DNA of 64,000 nucleotides. Source: Primula veris. Taxonomy: Eukaryota; Streptophyta; Magnoliopsida; Ericales; Primulaceae. The translations under genes and the position numbers were made by a program. This document shows, one piece after another, positions 24,900-36,927 of the stretch (position 1 is its first letter; each line of letters starts with the position of its first letter). The notes below the pieces were generated by a model. That model ran no database searches, had not been told where the DNA came from, and worked only from the letters and a program-made list of their open reading frames with translations. The stretch spans positions 23,784,967-23,848,966 of the forward strand of contig OY821744.1 in NCBI GenBank assembly GCA_963682055.1, given 5' to 3'.

Positions 24900-26204
24900 A
24901 AAACTCGGTAAAACCCATGTACTATAATAGGCCATAAATCCAAGAAAAAAAATGAGGAATATTCCCTACATATGCAAGAACATTACCTAAACCCTAAACC
25001 TGAAACCCTAAACCCTAAAACCAAAACCCTAAACCCTAAAACCTATAAATATAAACAAAATGTCGATAAACAAAAAAGTCTGTAGAAACCGTGTACTATA
25101 ATAGGCCATAAATCCAAGAAAAAAAATGAGGAATATTCCCTACATATGCAAGAACATTACCTAAACCCTAAACCTAAAACCCTAAACCCTAACACCAAAA
25201 CCCTAAATCCTAAATCATACAAATATAAATAAAATGTCAAAAAACAAAAAAGTCGGTAAAACCCTTGTACTATAGGCTATAAATCCAAGAAAAAAAATGA
25301 GGAATATTCCCTACATATGAAAGAACATTACCTAAAACCTAAACCTGAAACCCTAAACCCTAAAACCTACAAATATAAATAAAATGTCAAAAAACTAAAA
25401 AGTCGGTAAAACCCGTGTACTATTGGCCATAAATCCAAGAAAAAAAAATGAAGAATATTCAATACATATGCAAGAACATTGCCTAAACCCTAAACCTGAA
25501 ACCCTAAACCCTAAAACCAAAACCCTAAACCCTAAAACCTATAAATATAAACAAAATGTCGATAAACAAAAAAGTCTATAGAAACCGTGTACTATAATAG
25601 GCCATAAATCCAAGAAAAAAAATGAGGAATATTCCCTACATATGCAAGAACATTACCTAAACCCTAAACTTGAAACCCTAAACCCTAAACCCTAAATCCA
25701 AAATCCTAAACCTAAAACCTATAAATATAAACAAAATGTCGATAAACAAAAAAGTCGGTAGAACCCGTGTATTATCGGCCATAAATCCAAGAAAAAAAAA
25801 TGAGGAATATTCCCTACATATGCAAGAACATTACCTAAACCCTAAACCTTAAACCCTAAACCTTAAAACCTACAAATGTAAATAAAATGTCAAAAAACAA
25901 AAAAGTCGGTAAAACCCATGTACTATTGGCCATAAATCCAAGAAAAAAAATGAGGAATATTCCCTACATATGCAAGAACATTACCTAAACCCTAAACCTG
26001 AAACCCTAAACGCTAAAACCTACAAATGTAAATAAAATGTCAAAAAACAAAAAACTCGGTAAAACCCATGTACTATAATAGGCCATAAATCCAAGAAAAA
26101 AAATGAGGAATATTCCCTACATATGCAAGAACATTACCTAAACCCTAAACCTGAAACCCTAAACCCTAAAACCAAAACCCTAAACCCTAAAACCTATAAA
26201 TATA
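24900..26204 (+). repeat. 1.3-kb tandem duplication, copy B
   Basis: Second copy of 23,595-24,899 with the same subtype order. It starts in the second of two adjacent Q8 units. That local Q8 doublet (AACGCTAAAACC near 24,703 and 24,857, 154 bp apart) looks like the crossover site that generated the duplication. Confidence 0.75.
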
Positions 26205-28965
26205 AACAAAATGTCGATAAACAAAAAAGTCTGTAGAAACTGTGTACTATAATAGGCCATAAATCCAAGAAAAAAAATGAGGAATATTCCCTACATATGC
26301 AAGAACATTACCTAAACCCTAAACCTAAAACCCTAAACCCTAAAACCTATAAATATAAATAAAATGTCAAAAAACAAAAAAGTCGGTAAAACCTGTGTAC
26401 TATCGGCCATAAATCCAAGAAAAAAAAATGAGGAATATTCCCTACATATGCAAGAACATTACCTAAACCCTAAACCTGAAACCCTAAACCCTAAAACCAA
26501 AACCATAAACCCTAAAACCTATAAATATAAACAAAATGTCGATAAACAAAAAAGTCTGTAGAAACCGTGTACTATAATAGGCCATAAATCCAAGAAAAAA
26601 AATGAGGAATATTCCCTACATATGCAAGAACATTACCTAAACCCTAAACCTGAAACCCTAAACCCTAAACCCTAAAACCAAAACCCTAAACCCTAAAACC
26701 TATAAATATAAACAAAATGTCGATAAACAAAAAAGTCTATAGAAACCGTGTACTATAATAGGCCATAAATCCAAGAAAAAAAAATGAGGAATATTCCCTA
26801 CATATGCAAGAACATTACCTAAACCCTAAACCTGAAACCCTAAACCCTAAATCCAAAACCCTAAACCTAAAACCTATAAATATAAACAAAATGTCGATAA
26901 ACAAAAAAGTCGGTAGAACCCGTGTACTATCGGCCATAAATCCAAGAAAAAAAAATGAGGAATATTCCATACATATGCAAGAACATTACCTAAACCCTAA
27001 ACCTGAAACCCTAAACCCTAAAAACAAAACCCTAAACCCTAAAACCTATAAATATAAACAAAATGTCGATAAACAAAAAACTCTGTAGAAACCGTGTACT
27101 ATAATAGGCCATAAATCCAAGAAAAAAAATGAGGAATATTCCCTACATATGCAAGAACATTACCTAAACCCTAAACCTGAAACCCTAAACCCTAAATCCA
27201 AAACCCTAAACCTAAAACCTATAAATATAAACAAAATGTCGATAAACAAAAAAGTCGGTAGAACCCGTGTACTATCGGCCATAAATCCAAGAAAAAAAAA
27301 TGAGGAATATTCCCTACATATGCAAGAACATTACCTAAACCTTAAACCTGAAACCCTAAATCGTAAAACCTACAAATGTAAATAAAATGTCAAAAAACAA
27401 AAAAGTCGGTAAAACCCATGTACTATTGGCCATAAATCCAAGAAAAAAAAATGAGGAATATTCCCTACATATTCAAGAACATTACCTAAACCCTAAACCT
27501 GAAACCCTAAACGCTAAAACAAAAATCCTAAACCCTAAAACCTATAAATATAAACAAAATGTCGATAAACAAAAAAGTCGGTAGAAACCGTGTACTATAA
27601 TAGACCATAAATCCAAGAAAAAAAATGAGGAATATTCCCTACATATGCAAGAACATTACCTAAACCCTAAACCTGAAACCCTAAACCCTAAATCCAAAAC
27701 CCTAAACCCTAAAACCTATAAATATAAACAAAATGTCGATAAACAAAAAAGTCGGTAGAAACCGTGTACTATAATAGGCCATAAATTCAAGAAAAAAAAT
27801 GAGGAATATTCCATACATATGCAAGAACATTACCTAAACCCTAAACCCTAAACCCTAAACCCTAAAACCTACAAATGTAAATAAAATGTCAAAAAACAAA
27901 AAAGTCGGTAAAACCCGTGTACTATTGGCCATAAATCCAAGAAAAAAAAATGAGGAATATTCCCTACATATGCAAGAACATTACCTAAACCCTAAACCTA
28001 AAACCCTAAACCCTAAAACCAGAACCCTAAACCCTAAAACCTATAAATATAAACAAAATGTCGATAAACAAAAAAGTCTATAGAAACCGTGTACTATAAT
28101 AGGCCATAAATCCAAGAAAAAAAAATGAGGAATATTCCCTACATATGCAAGAACATTACCTAAACCCTAAACCTAAAACCCTATACCCTAAATCCAAATC
28201 CCTAAACCTAAAACCTATAAATATAAACAAAATGTCGATAAACAAAAAAGTCGGTAGAACCCGTGTACTATCGGCCATAAATCCAAGAAAAAAAAATGAC
28301 GAATATTCCCTACATATGCAAGAACATTACCTAAACCCTAAACCTGAAACCCTAAACCGTAAAACCTACAAATGTAAATAAAATGTCAAAAAACAAAAAA
28401 GTCGGTAAAACCCATGTACTATTGGCCATAAATCCAAGAAAAAAAACTGAGGAATATTCCCTACATATGCAAGAACATTACCTAAACCTTAAACCTGAAA
28501 CCCTAAACCGTAAAACCTACAAATGTAAATAAAATGTCAAAAAACAAAAAAGTCGGTAAAACCCATGTACTATTGGCCATAAATCCAAGAAAAAAAAATG
28601 AGGAATATTCCCTACATATTCAAGAACATTACCTAAACCCTAAACGCTAAAACAAAAACCCTAAACCCTAAAACCTATAAATATAAACAAAATGTCGATA
28701 AACAAAAAAGTCGGTAGAAACCGTGTACTATAATAGACCATAAATCCAAGAAAAAAAATGAGGAATATTCCCTACATATGCAAGAACATTACCTAAACCC
28801 TAAACCTGAAACCCTAAACCCTAAATCCAAAACCCTAAACCCTAAAACCTATAAATATAAACAAAATGTCGATAAACAAAAAAGTCGGTAGAAACCGTGT
28901 ACTATAATAGGCCATAAATTCAAGAAAAAAAATGAGGAATATTCCATACATATGCAAGAACATTA
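26205..28965 (+). repeat. Mixed HOR fragments with imperfect 1.0-1.1 kb repetition
   Basis: The order is P1 (AAACTGTGTAC near 26,239), Q7, P1 with ACCATAAACCC, P2, P3, P1, P3, Q1 and P4, P4, Q, P2, P3, Q1. Marks repeat at varied offsets: P3 at 27,149/28,145 (996 bp), ATAGACCATAAATCC near 27,600/28,733 (1,133 bp), and CATAAATTCAAG near 27,782/28,914. A form of the anchor with ATTCCATACATATG (palindrome kept, next bases changed) is frequent here (near 26,966, 27,808, 28,942 and 29,150). I see nothing other than satellite. Confidence 0.75.
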
Positions 28966-29058
28966 CCTAAACCCTAAACCCTAAACCCTAAACCCTAAAC
29001 CTAAAACCCTAAACCTAAAACCCTAAACCCTAAAACCAGAACCCTAAACCCTAAAACC
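28966..29058 (+). repeat. Longest continuous telomere-like stretch (about 93 bp)
   Basis: About 13 heptamer-like units run together here: five perfect CCTAAAC copies, then alternating CCTAAAA and CCCTAAA, then a CCAGAACCC spacer. No core intervenes. The next core (29,060-29,130) is a P/Q hybrid, with GTCGATAAAC of P but GGTAAAACC of Q. The stretch therefore looks like two heptamer blocks fused after loss of a core. Confidence 0.85.
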
Positions 29059-31310
29059 TATAAATATAAACAAAATGTCGATAAACAAAAAAGTCGGTAA
29101 AACCGTGTACTATAATAGGCCATAAATTCAAGAAAAAAAATGAGGAATATTCCATACATATGCAAGAACATTACCTAAACCCTAAACCCTAAACCCTAAA
29201 CCCTAAACCCTAAACCCTAAAACCTACAAATGTAAATAAAATGTCAAAAAACAAAAAAGTCGGTAAAACCCGTGTACTATTGGCCATAAATCCAAGAAAA
29301 AAAAATGAGGAATATTCCCTACATATGCAAGAACATTACCTAAACCCTAAACCTAAAACCCTAAACCCTAAAACCAGAACCCTAAACCCTAAAACCTATA
29401 AATATAAACAAAATGTCGATAAACAAAAAAGTCTGTAGAAACCGTGTACTAATAGGCTATAAATCCAAGAAAAAAAATGAGGAATATTCTCTACATATGC
29501 AAGAACATTACCTAAACCCTAAACCTAAAACCCTAAACCCTAAATCCAAAACCCTAAACCCTATAAATATAAACAAAATGTCGATAAACAAAAAAGTCGG
29601 TAGAAACCGTGTACTATAGGCCATAAATCCAAGAAAAAAATGAGGAATATTCCCTACATATGCAAGAAAATTACCTAAACCCTAAACCCTAAAACCAAAA
29701 CCCTAAACCCTAAACCATACAAATATAAATAAAATGTCAAAAAACAAAAAAAGTCGGTAAAACCCTTGTACTATAGGCTATAAATCCAAGAAAAAAAATG
29801 AGGAATATTCCCTACAAATGAAAGAACATTACCTAAAACCTAAACCTGAAACCCTAAACCCTAAAACCTACAAATATAAATAAAATGTCAAAAAACTAAA
29901 AAGTCGGTAAAACCCGTGTACTATTGGCCATAAATCCAAGAAAAAAAAATGAAGAATATTCCCTACATATGCAAGAACATTGCCTAAACCCTAAACCTGA
30001 AACCCTAAACCCTAAAACCTATAAATATAAACAAAATGTCGATAAACAAAAAAGTCGTTAGAAACCGTGTACTATAGGCCATAAATCCAAGAAAAAAAAT
30101 GAGGAATATTCCCTACATATGCAAGAACATTACCTAAACCCTAAACCTGAAACCCTAAACCCTAAAACCTACAAATGTAAATAAAATGTCAAAAAACAAA
30201 AAAGTCGGTAAAACCCATGTACTATTGGCCATAAATCCAAGAAAAAAAAATGAGGAATATTCCCTACATATGCAAGAACATTACCTAAACCCTAAACCTG
30301 AAACCCTAAACCGTAAAACCTACAAATGTAAATAAAATGTCAAAAAACAAAAAAGTCGGTAAAACCCATGTACTATTGGCCATAAACCAAGAAAAAAAAT
30401 GAGGAATATTCCCTACATATGCAAGAACATTATCTAAACCCTAAACCTGAAACCCTAAACCCTAAAAACAAAACCCTAAACCCTAAAACCTATAAATATA
30501 AACAAAATGTCGATAAACAAAAAAGTCTGTAGAAACCGTGTACTATAATAGGCCATAAATCCAAGAAAAAAAAATGAGGAATATTCCCTACATATGCAAG
30601 AACATTACCTAAACCCTAAACCTGAAACCCTAAACCCTAAATCCAAAACCCTAAACCTAAAACCTATAAATATAAACAAAATGTCGATAAACAAAAAAGT
30701 CGGTAGAACCCGTGTACTATCGGCCATAAATCCAAGAAAAAAAAAAAAGGAATATTCCCTACATATGCAAGAACATTACCTAAACCCTAAACCTGAAACC
30801 CTAAACCCTAAAACCTACAAATGTAAATAAAATGTCAAAAAACAAAAAAGTCGGTAAAACCCATGTACTATTGGCCATAAATCCAAGAAAAAAAAATGAG
30901 GAATATTCCCTACATATTCAAGAACATTACCTAAACCCTAAACCTGAAACCCTAAACGCTAAAACAAAAACCCTAAACCCTAAAACCTATAAATATAAAC
31001 AAAATGTCGATAAACAAAAAAGTCGGTAGAAACCGTGTACTATAATAGGCCATAAATCCAAGAAAAAAAATGAGGAATATTCCCTACATATGCAAGAACA
31101 TTACCTAAACCCTAAACCTGAAACCCTAAACCCTAAATCCAAAACCCTAAACCCTAAAACCTATAAATATAAACAAAATGTCGATAAACAAAAAAGTCGG
31201 TAGAAACCATGTACTATAATAGGCCATAAATCCAAGAAAAAAAATGAGGAATATTCCCTACATATGCAAGAACATTACCTAAACCCTAAACCCTAAACCC
31301 TAAACCCTAA
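29059..31310 (+). repeat. HOR fragment with hybrid P monomers
   Basis: The order is hybrid P, Q, P1, P(CCCTATAAATAT, short spacer), Q4, Q3, P5, Q1, Q2, P1, P3, Q1 with CATATTCAAG, P4, P6 (CCATGTAC). It follows the order of the HOR at 1-12 kb. Oddities are TACTAATAGGCTAT at 29,448 (a P1/Q4 hybrid), TACAAATGAAAG near 29,813 (CATATG site lost), and a 12-13-base A-run at 30,735 that has absorbed the usual TGAG before GGAATATT. Confidence 0.75.
29174..29224 (+). repeat. Perfect interstitial telomeric tract (seven heptamers)
   Basis: Seven consecutive CCTAAAC heptamers occupy the heptamer block of a Q monomer, with no CCTGAAA variant. This is the longest perfect run I found. Adjacent blocks hold two to five heptamers, so this one probably grew by slippage or unequal exchange within the block. 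Confidence 0.9.
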
Positions 31311-32030
31311 AACCTACAAATGTAAATAAAATGTCAAAAAACAAAAAATTCGGTAAAACCCGTGTACTATTGGCCGTAAATCCAAGAAAAAAAATGAGGA
31401 ATATTCCCTACATATGCAAGAACGTTACCTAAACCCTAAACCCTAAAACACTAAACCCTAAACCCTAAACCATACAAATATAAATAAAATGTCAAAAAAC
31501 AAAAAAGTCGGTAAAACCCGTGTACTATAGGGCATAAATCCAAGAAAAAAAATGAGGAATATTCCCTACATATGCAAGAACATTACCAAAACCCTAAACC
31601 TAAAACCCAAAACCCTAACACCAAAACCCTAAACCCTAAATCATACAAATATAAATAAAATGTCAGAAAACAAAAAAGTCGGTAAAACCCGTGTACTATT
31701 GGCCATAAATCCAAGAAAAAAAATGAGAAATACTCCTTACATATGCAAGAACATTACCTAAACCCTAAACCTGAAACCCTAAACCCTAAAACCTACAAAT
31801 ATAAATAAAATGTCAAAAAACAAAAAAGTCGGTAAAACCCGTGTACTATTGGCCATAAATCCAAGAAAAAAAAATAAAGAATATTCTCTACATATGCAAG
31901 AACATTATCTAAACCCTAAACCTGAAACCCTAAACCCTAAATCCAAAACCCTAAACCCTAAAACCTATTAATATAAACAAAATGTCGATAAACAAAAAAG
32001 TCGGTAGAAACCGTGTACTATAGGCCATAA
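31311..32030 (+). repeat. G cassette, copy 2
   Basis: The order is Q5 (AATTCGG, GGCCGTAAATCC), GAACGTTACC, Q9 (TATAGGGCAT), Q6 with GAGAAATACTCCTTAC (T at 31,731), Q10 (AAATAAAGAATATT, GAACATTATC) and P8 (CCTATTAATATAAAC). Private changes are CCCTAAAACACTAAAC in the heptamer block and TTACCAAAACC near 31,586. It is followed by an H module, as in copy 1. Confidence 0.85.
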
Positions 32031-33739
32031 ATCCAAGAAAAAAAATGAGGAATATTCCCTACATATGCAAGAACATTACCTAAACCCTAAACCTGAAACC
32101 CTAAACCCTAAACCTACAAATATAAATAAAATGTCAAAAAACAAAAAAGTCGGTAAAACCCGTGTACTATCGGCCATAAATCCAAGAAAAAAAAATGAGG
32201 AATATTCCCTACATATGCAAGAACATTACCTAAACCCTAAACCTGAAACCCTAAACCCTAAAACCAAAACCATAAACCCTAAAACCTATAAATATAAACA
32301 AAATGTCGATAAACAAAAAAGTCTGTAGAAACCGTGTACTATAATAGGCCATAAATCCAAGAAAAAAAATGAGGAATATTCCCTAAATATGCAAGAACAT
32401 TACCTAAACCCTAAACCTGAAACCCTAAACCCTAAATCCAAAACCCTAAACCTAAAACCTATAAATATAAACAAAATGTCGATAAACAAAAAAGTCGGTA
32501 GAAACCGTGTACTATAGGCCATAAATCCAAGAAAAAAATTGAGGAATATTCCCTACATATGCAAGAACATTACCTAAACCCTAAACCTGAAACCCTAAAC
32601 CCTAAAACCTACAAATGTAAATAAAATGTCAAAAAACAAAAAAGTCGGTAAAACCCATGTACTATTGGCCATAAATCCAAGAAAAAAAAATGAGGTATAT
32701 TCCCTACATATGAAAGAACATTACCTAAACCCTAAACCTGAAACCCTAAACCCTAAATCCAAAACCCTAAACCTAAAACCTATAAATATAAATAAAATGT
32801 CGATAAACAAAAAAGTCGGTAGAACCCGTGTACTATCGGCCATAAATCCAAGAAAAAAAAATGAGGAATATTCCCTACATATGCAAGAACATTACCTAAA
32901 CCCTAAACCTGAAACCCTAAACCCTAAAACCTACAAATGTAAATAAAATGTCAAAAAACAAAAAAGTCGGTAAAACCCATGTACTATTTTGGCCATAAAT
33001 CCAAGAAAAAAAAATGAGGAATATTCCCTACATATTCAAGAACATTACCTAAACCCTAAACCTGAAACCCTAAACGCTAAAACAAAAACCCTAAACCCTA
33101 AAACCTATAAATATAAACAAAATGTCGATAAACAAAAAAGTCGGTAGAAACCGTGTACTATAATAGGCCATAAATCCAAGAAAAAAAAATGAGGAATATT
33201 CCCTACATATGCAAGAACATTACCTAAACCCTAAACCTGAACCCTAAACGCTAAAACAAAAACCCTAAACCCTAAAACCTATAAATATAAACAAAATGTC
33301 GATAAACAAAAAAGTCGGTAGAAACCGTGTACTATAATAGGCCATAAATCCAAGAAAAAAAATGAGGAATATTCCCTACATATGCAAGAACATTACCTAA
33401 ACCCTAAACCCTAAACCCTAAAACCTACAAATGTAAATAAAATGTCAAAAAACAAAAAAGTCGGTAAAACCCGTGTACTATTGGCCATAAATCCAAGAAA
33501 AAAAAATGAGGAATATTCCCTACATATGCAAGAACATTACCTAAACCCTAAACCTAAAACCCTAAACCCTAAAACCAGAACCCTAAACCCTAAAACCTAT
33601 AAATATAAACAAAATGTCGATAAACAAAAAAGTCTGTAGAAACTGTGTACTATAATAGGCCATAAATCCAAGAAAAAAAATGAGGAATATTCCCTACATA
33701 TGCAAGAACATTACCTAATCCCTAAACCTAAAACCCTAA
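32031..33739 (+). repeat. H module followed by P3-Q1-P4 series
   Basis: The H module (CCCTAAACCTACAAATAT near 32,105, ACCATAAACCC near 32,269, AAATTGAGG near 32,537) repeats the arrangement after G cassette copy 1. It is followed by Q1, P3 (with AAATAAAATGTCGAT, a P unit carrying a Q-like TAAATAAAATG), Q1, P4, P4, Q, P1. Unique changes are TACTATTTTGGCC at 32,984 (two extra Ts) and CCTGAACCC near 33,237 (one base lost). Confidence 0.75.
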
Positions 33740-36700
33740 ACCCTAAATCCAAAACCCTAAACCCTATAAATATAAACAAAATGTTGATAAACAAAAAAGT
33801 CGGTAGAAACCGTGTACTATAGGCCATAAATCCAAGAAAAAAAATGAGGAATATTCCCTACATATGCAAGAAAATTACCTAAACCCTAAAACCAAAACCC
33901 TAAACCCTAAACCCTAAACCATACAAATATAAATAAAATGTCAAAAAACAAAAAAGTCGGTAAAACCCTTGTACTATAGGCTATAAATCCAAGAAAAAAA
34001 ATGAGGAATATTCCCTACATATGAAAGAACATTACCTAAAACCAAAACTTGAAACCCTAAACCCTAAAACCTACAAATATAAATAAAATGTCAAAAAACT
34101 AAAAAGTCGGTAAAACCCGTGTACTATTGGCCATAAATCCAAGAAAAAAAAATGTAGAATATTCCCTACATATGCAAGAACATTGCCTAAACCCTAAACC
34201 TGAAACCCTAAACCCTAAAACCTATAAATATAAACAAAATGTCGATAAACAAAAAAGTCGTTAGAAACCGTGTACTATAGGCCATAAATCCAAGAAAAAA
34301 AATGAGGAATATTCCCTACATATGCAAGAACATTACCTAAACCCTAAACCTGAAACCCTAAACCCTAAAACCTACAAATGTAAATAAAATGTCAAAAAAC
34401 AAAAAAGTCGGTAAAACCCATGTACTATTGGCCATAAATCCAAGAAAAAAAAATGAGGAATATTCCCTACATATGCAAGAACATTACCTAAACCCTAAAC
34501 CTGAAACCCTAAACCGTAAAACCTACAAATGTAAATAAAATGTCAAAAAACAAAAAAGTCGGTAAAACCCATGTACTATTGGCCATAAACCAAGAAAAAA
34601 AAAAGAGGAATATTCCCTACATATGCAAGAACATTACCTAAACCCTAAACCTGAAACCCTAAACACTAAAAACAAAACCCTAAACCCTAAAACCTATAAA
34701 TATAAACAAAATGTCGATAAACAAAAAATTCTGTAGAAACCGTGTACTATAATAGGCCATAAATCCAAGAAAAAAAATGAGGAATATTCCCTACATATGC
34801 AAGAACATTACCTAAACCCTAAACCTGAAACCCTAAACCCTAAATCCAAAACCCTAAACCTAAAACCTATAAATATAAACAAAATGTCGATAAACAAAAA
34901 AGTAGGTAGAACCCGTGTACTATCGGCCATAAATCCAAGAAAAAAAAAATGACGAATATTCCCTACATATGCAAGAACATTACCTAAACCCTAAACCTGA
35001 AACCATAAACCCTAAAACCTACAAATGTAAATAAAATGTCAAAAAACAAAAAAGTCGGTAAAACCCATGTACTATTGGCCATAAATCCAAGAAAAAAAAA
35101 TGAGGAATATTCCCTACATATGCAAGAACGTTACCTAAACCTTAAACCTGAAACCCTAAACCGTAAAACCTACAAATGTAAATAAAAGGTCAAAAAACAA
35201 AAAAGTCGGTAAAACCCATGTACTATTGGCCATAAACCAAGAAAAAAAAATGAGGAATATTCCCTACATATGCAAGAACATTACCTAAACCCTAAACCTG
35301 AAACCCTAAACCCTAAAACCAAAACCCTAAACCCTAAAACCTATAAATATAAACAAAATGTCGATAAACAAAAAAGTCTATAGAAACCGTGTACTATAAT
35401 AGGCCATAAATCCAAGAAAAAAAAATGAGGAATATTCCCTACATATGCAAGAACATTACCTAAACCCTAAACCTGAAACCCTAAACCCTAAATCCAAAAC
35501 CCTAAACCTAAAACCTATAAATATAAACAAAATGTCGATAAACAAAAAAGTCGGTAGAACCCGTGTACTATCGGCCATAAATCCAAGAAAAAAAAATGAG
35601 GAATATTCCCTACATATGCAAGAACATTACCTAAACCCTAAACCTGAAACCCTAAACCCTAAAACCTACAAATGTAAATAAAATGTCAAAAAACAAAAAA
35701 GTCGGTAAAACCCATGTACTATTGGCCATAAATCCAAGAAAAAAAAATGAGGAATATTCCCTACATATTCAAGAACATTACCTAAACCCTAAACCTGAAA
35801 CCCTAAACGCTAAAACAAAAACCCTAAACCCTAAAACCTATAAATATAAACAAAATGTCGATAAACAAAAAAGTCGGTAGAAACCGTGTACTATAATAGG
35901 CCATAAATCCAAGAAAAAAAATGAGGAATATTCCCTACATATGCAAGAACATTACCTAAACCCTAAACCTGAAACCCTAAACCCTAAATCCAAAACCCTA
36001 AACCCTAAAACCTATAAATATAAACAAAATGTCGATAAACAAAAAAGTCGATAGAAACCATGTACTATAATAGGCCATAAATCCAAGAAAAAAAATGAGG
36101 AATATTCCCTACATATGCAAGAACATTACCTAAACCCTAAACCCTAAACCCTAAACCCTAAAACCTACAAATGTAAATAAAATGTCAAAAAACAAAAAAT
36201 TCGGTAAAACCCGTGTACTATTGGCCGTAAATCCAAGAAAAAAAATGAGGAATATTCCCTACATATGCAAGAACGTTACCTAAACCCTAAACCCTAAAAC
36301 CCTAAACCCTAAACCCTAAACCGTACAAATATAAATAAAATGTCAAAAAACAAAAAAGTCGGTAAAACCCGTGTACTATAGGGCATAAATCCAAGAAAAA
36401 AAATGAGGAATATTCCCTACATATGCAAGAACATTACCTAAACCCTAAACCTAAAACCCAAAACCCTAAACCCTAAATCATACAAATATAAATAAAATGT
36501 CAGAAAACAAAAAAGTCGGTAAAACCCGTGTACTATTGGCCATAAATCCAAGAAAAAAAATGAGGAATACTCCTTACATATGCAAGAACATTACCTAAAC
36601 CCTAAACCCTAAAACCTACAAATATAAATAAAATGTCAAAAAACAAAAAAGTCGGTAAAACCCGTGTACTATTGGCCATAAATCCAAGAAAAAAAAATAA

Positions 36701-36927
36701 AGAATATTCCCTACATATGCAAGAACATTATCTAAACCCTAAACCTGAAACCCTAAACCCTAAATCCAAAACCCTAAACCCTAAAACCTATTAATATAAA
36801 CAAAATGTCGATAAACAAAAAAGTCGGTAGAAACCGTGTACTATAGGCCATAAATCCAAGAAAAAAAATGGGGAATATTCCCTACATATGCAAGAACATT
36901 ACCTAAACCGTAAACCTGAAACCCTAA
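33740..36927 (+). repeat. 3,188-bp tandem duplication, copy A
   Basis: Offset 3,188 bp is exact at the marks checked: ATGTTGATAAAC 33,781/36,969, P3 open frame 35,445/38,633, TACTCC in the G cassette 36,568/39,756, ACCTAAACCGTAAACC 36,901/40,089. Other shared marks are AAAAGGTC near 35,186/38,374, GTAGGTAG (P7) near 34,903/38,091, AAAAAAAAAAGAGG near 34,594/37,782 and AAAATGGGGAATATT near 36,865/40,053. The order is P, Q4, Q3, P5, Q1, Q2, P1, P7, Q1, Q2, P2, P3, Q1, P4, P6, then a full G cassette (36,165-36,850). Confidence 0.9.
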
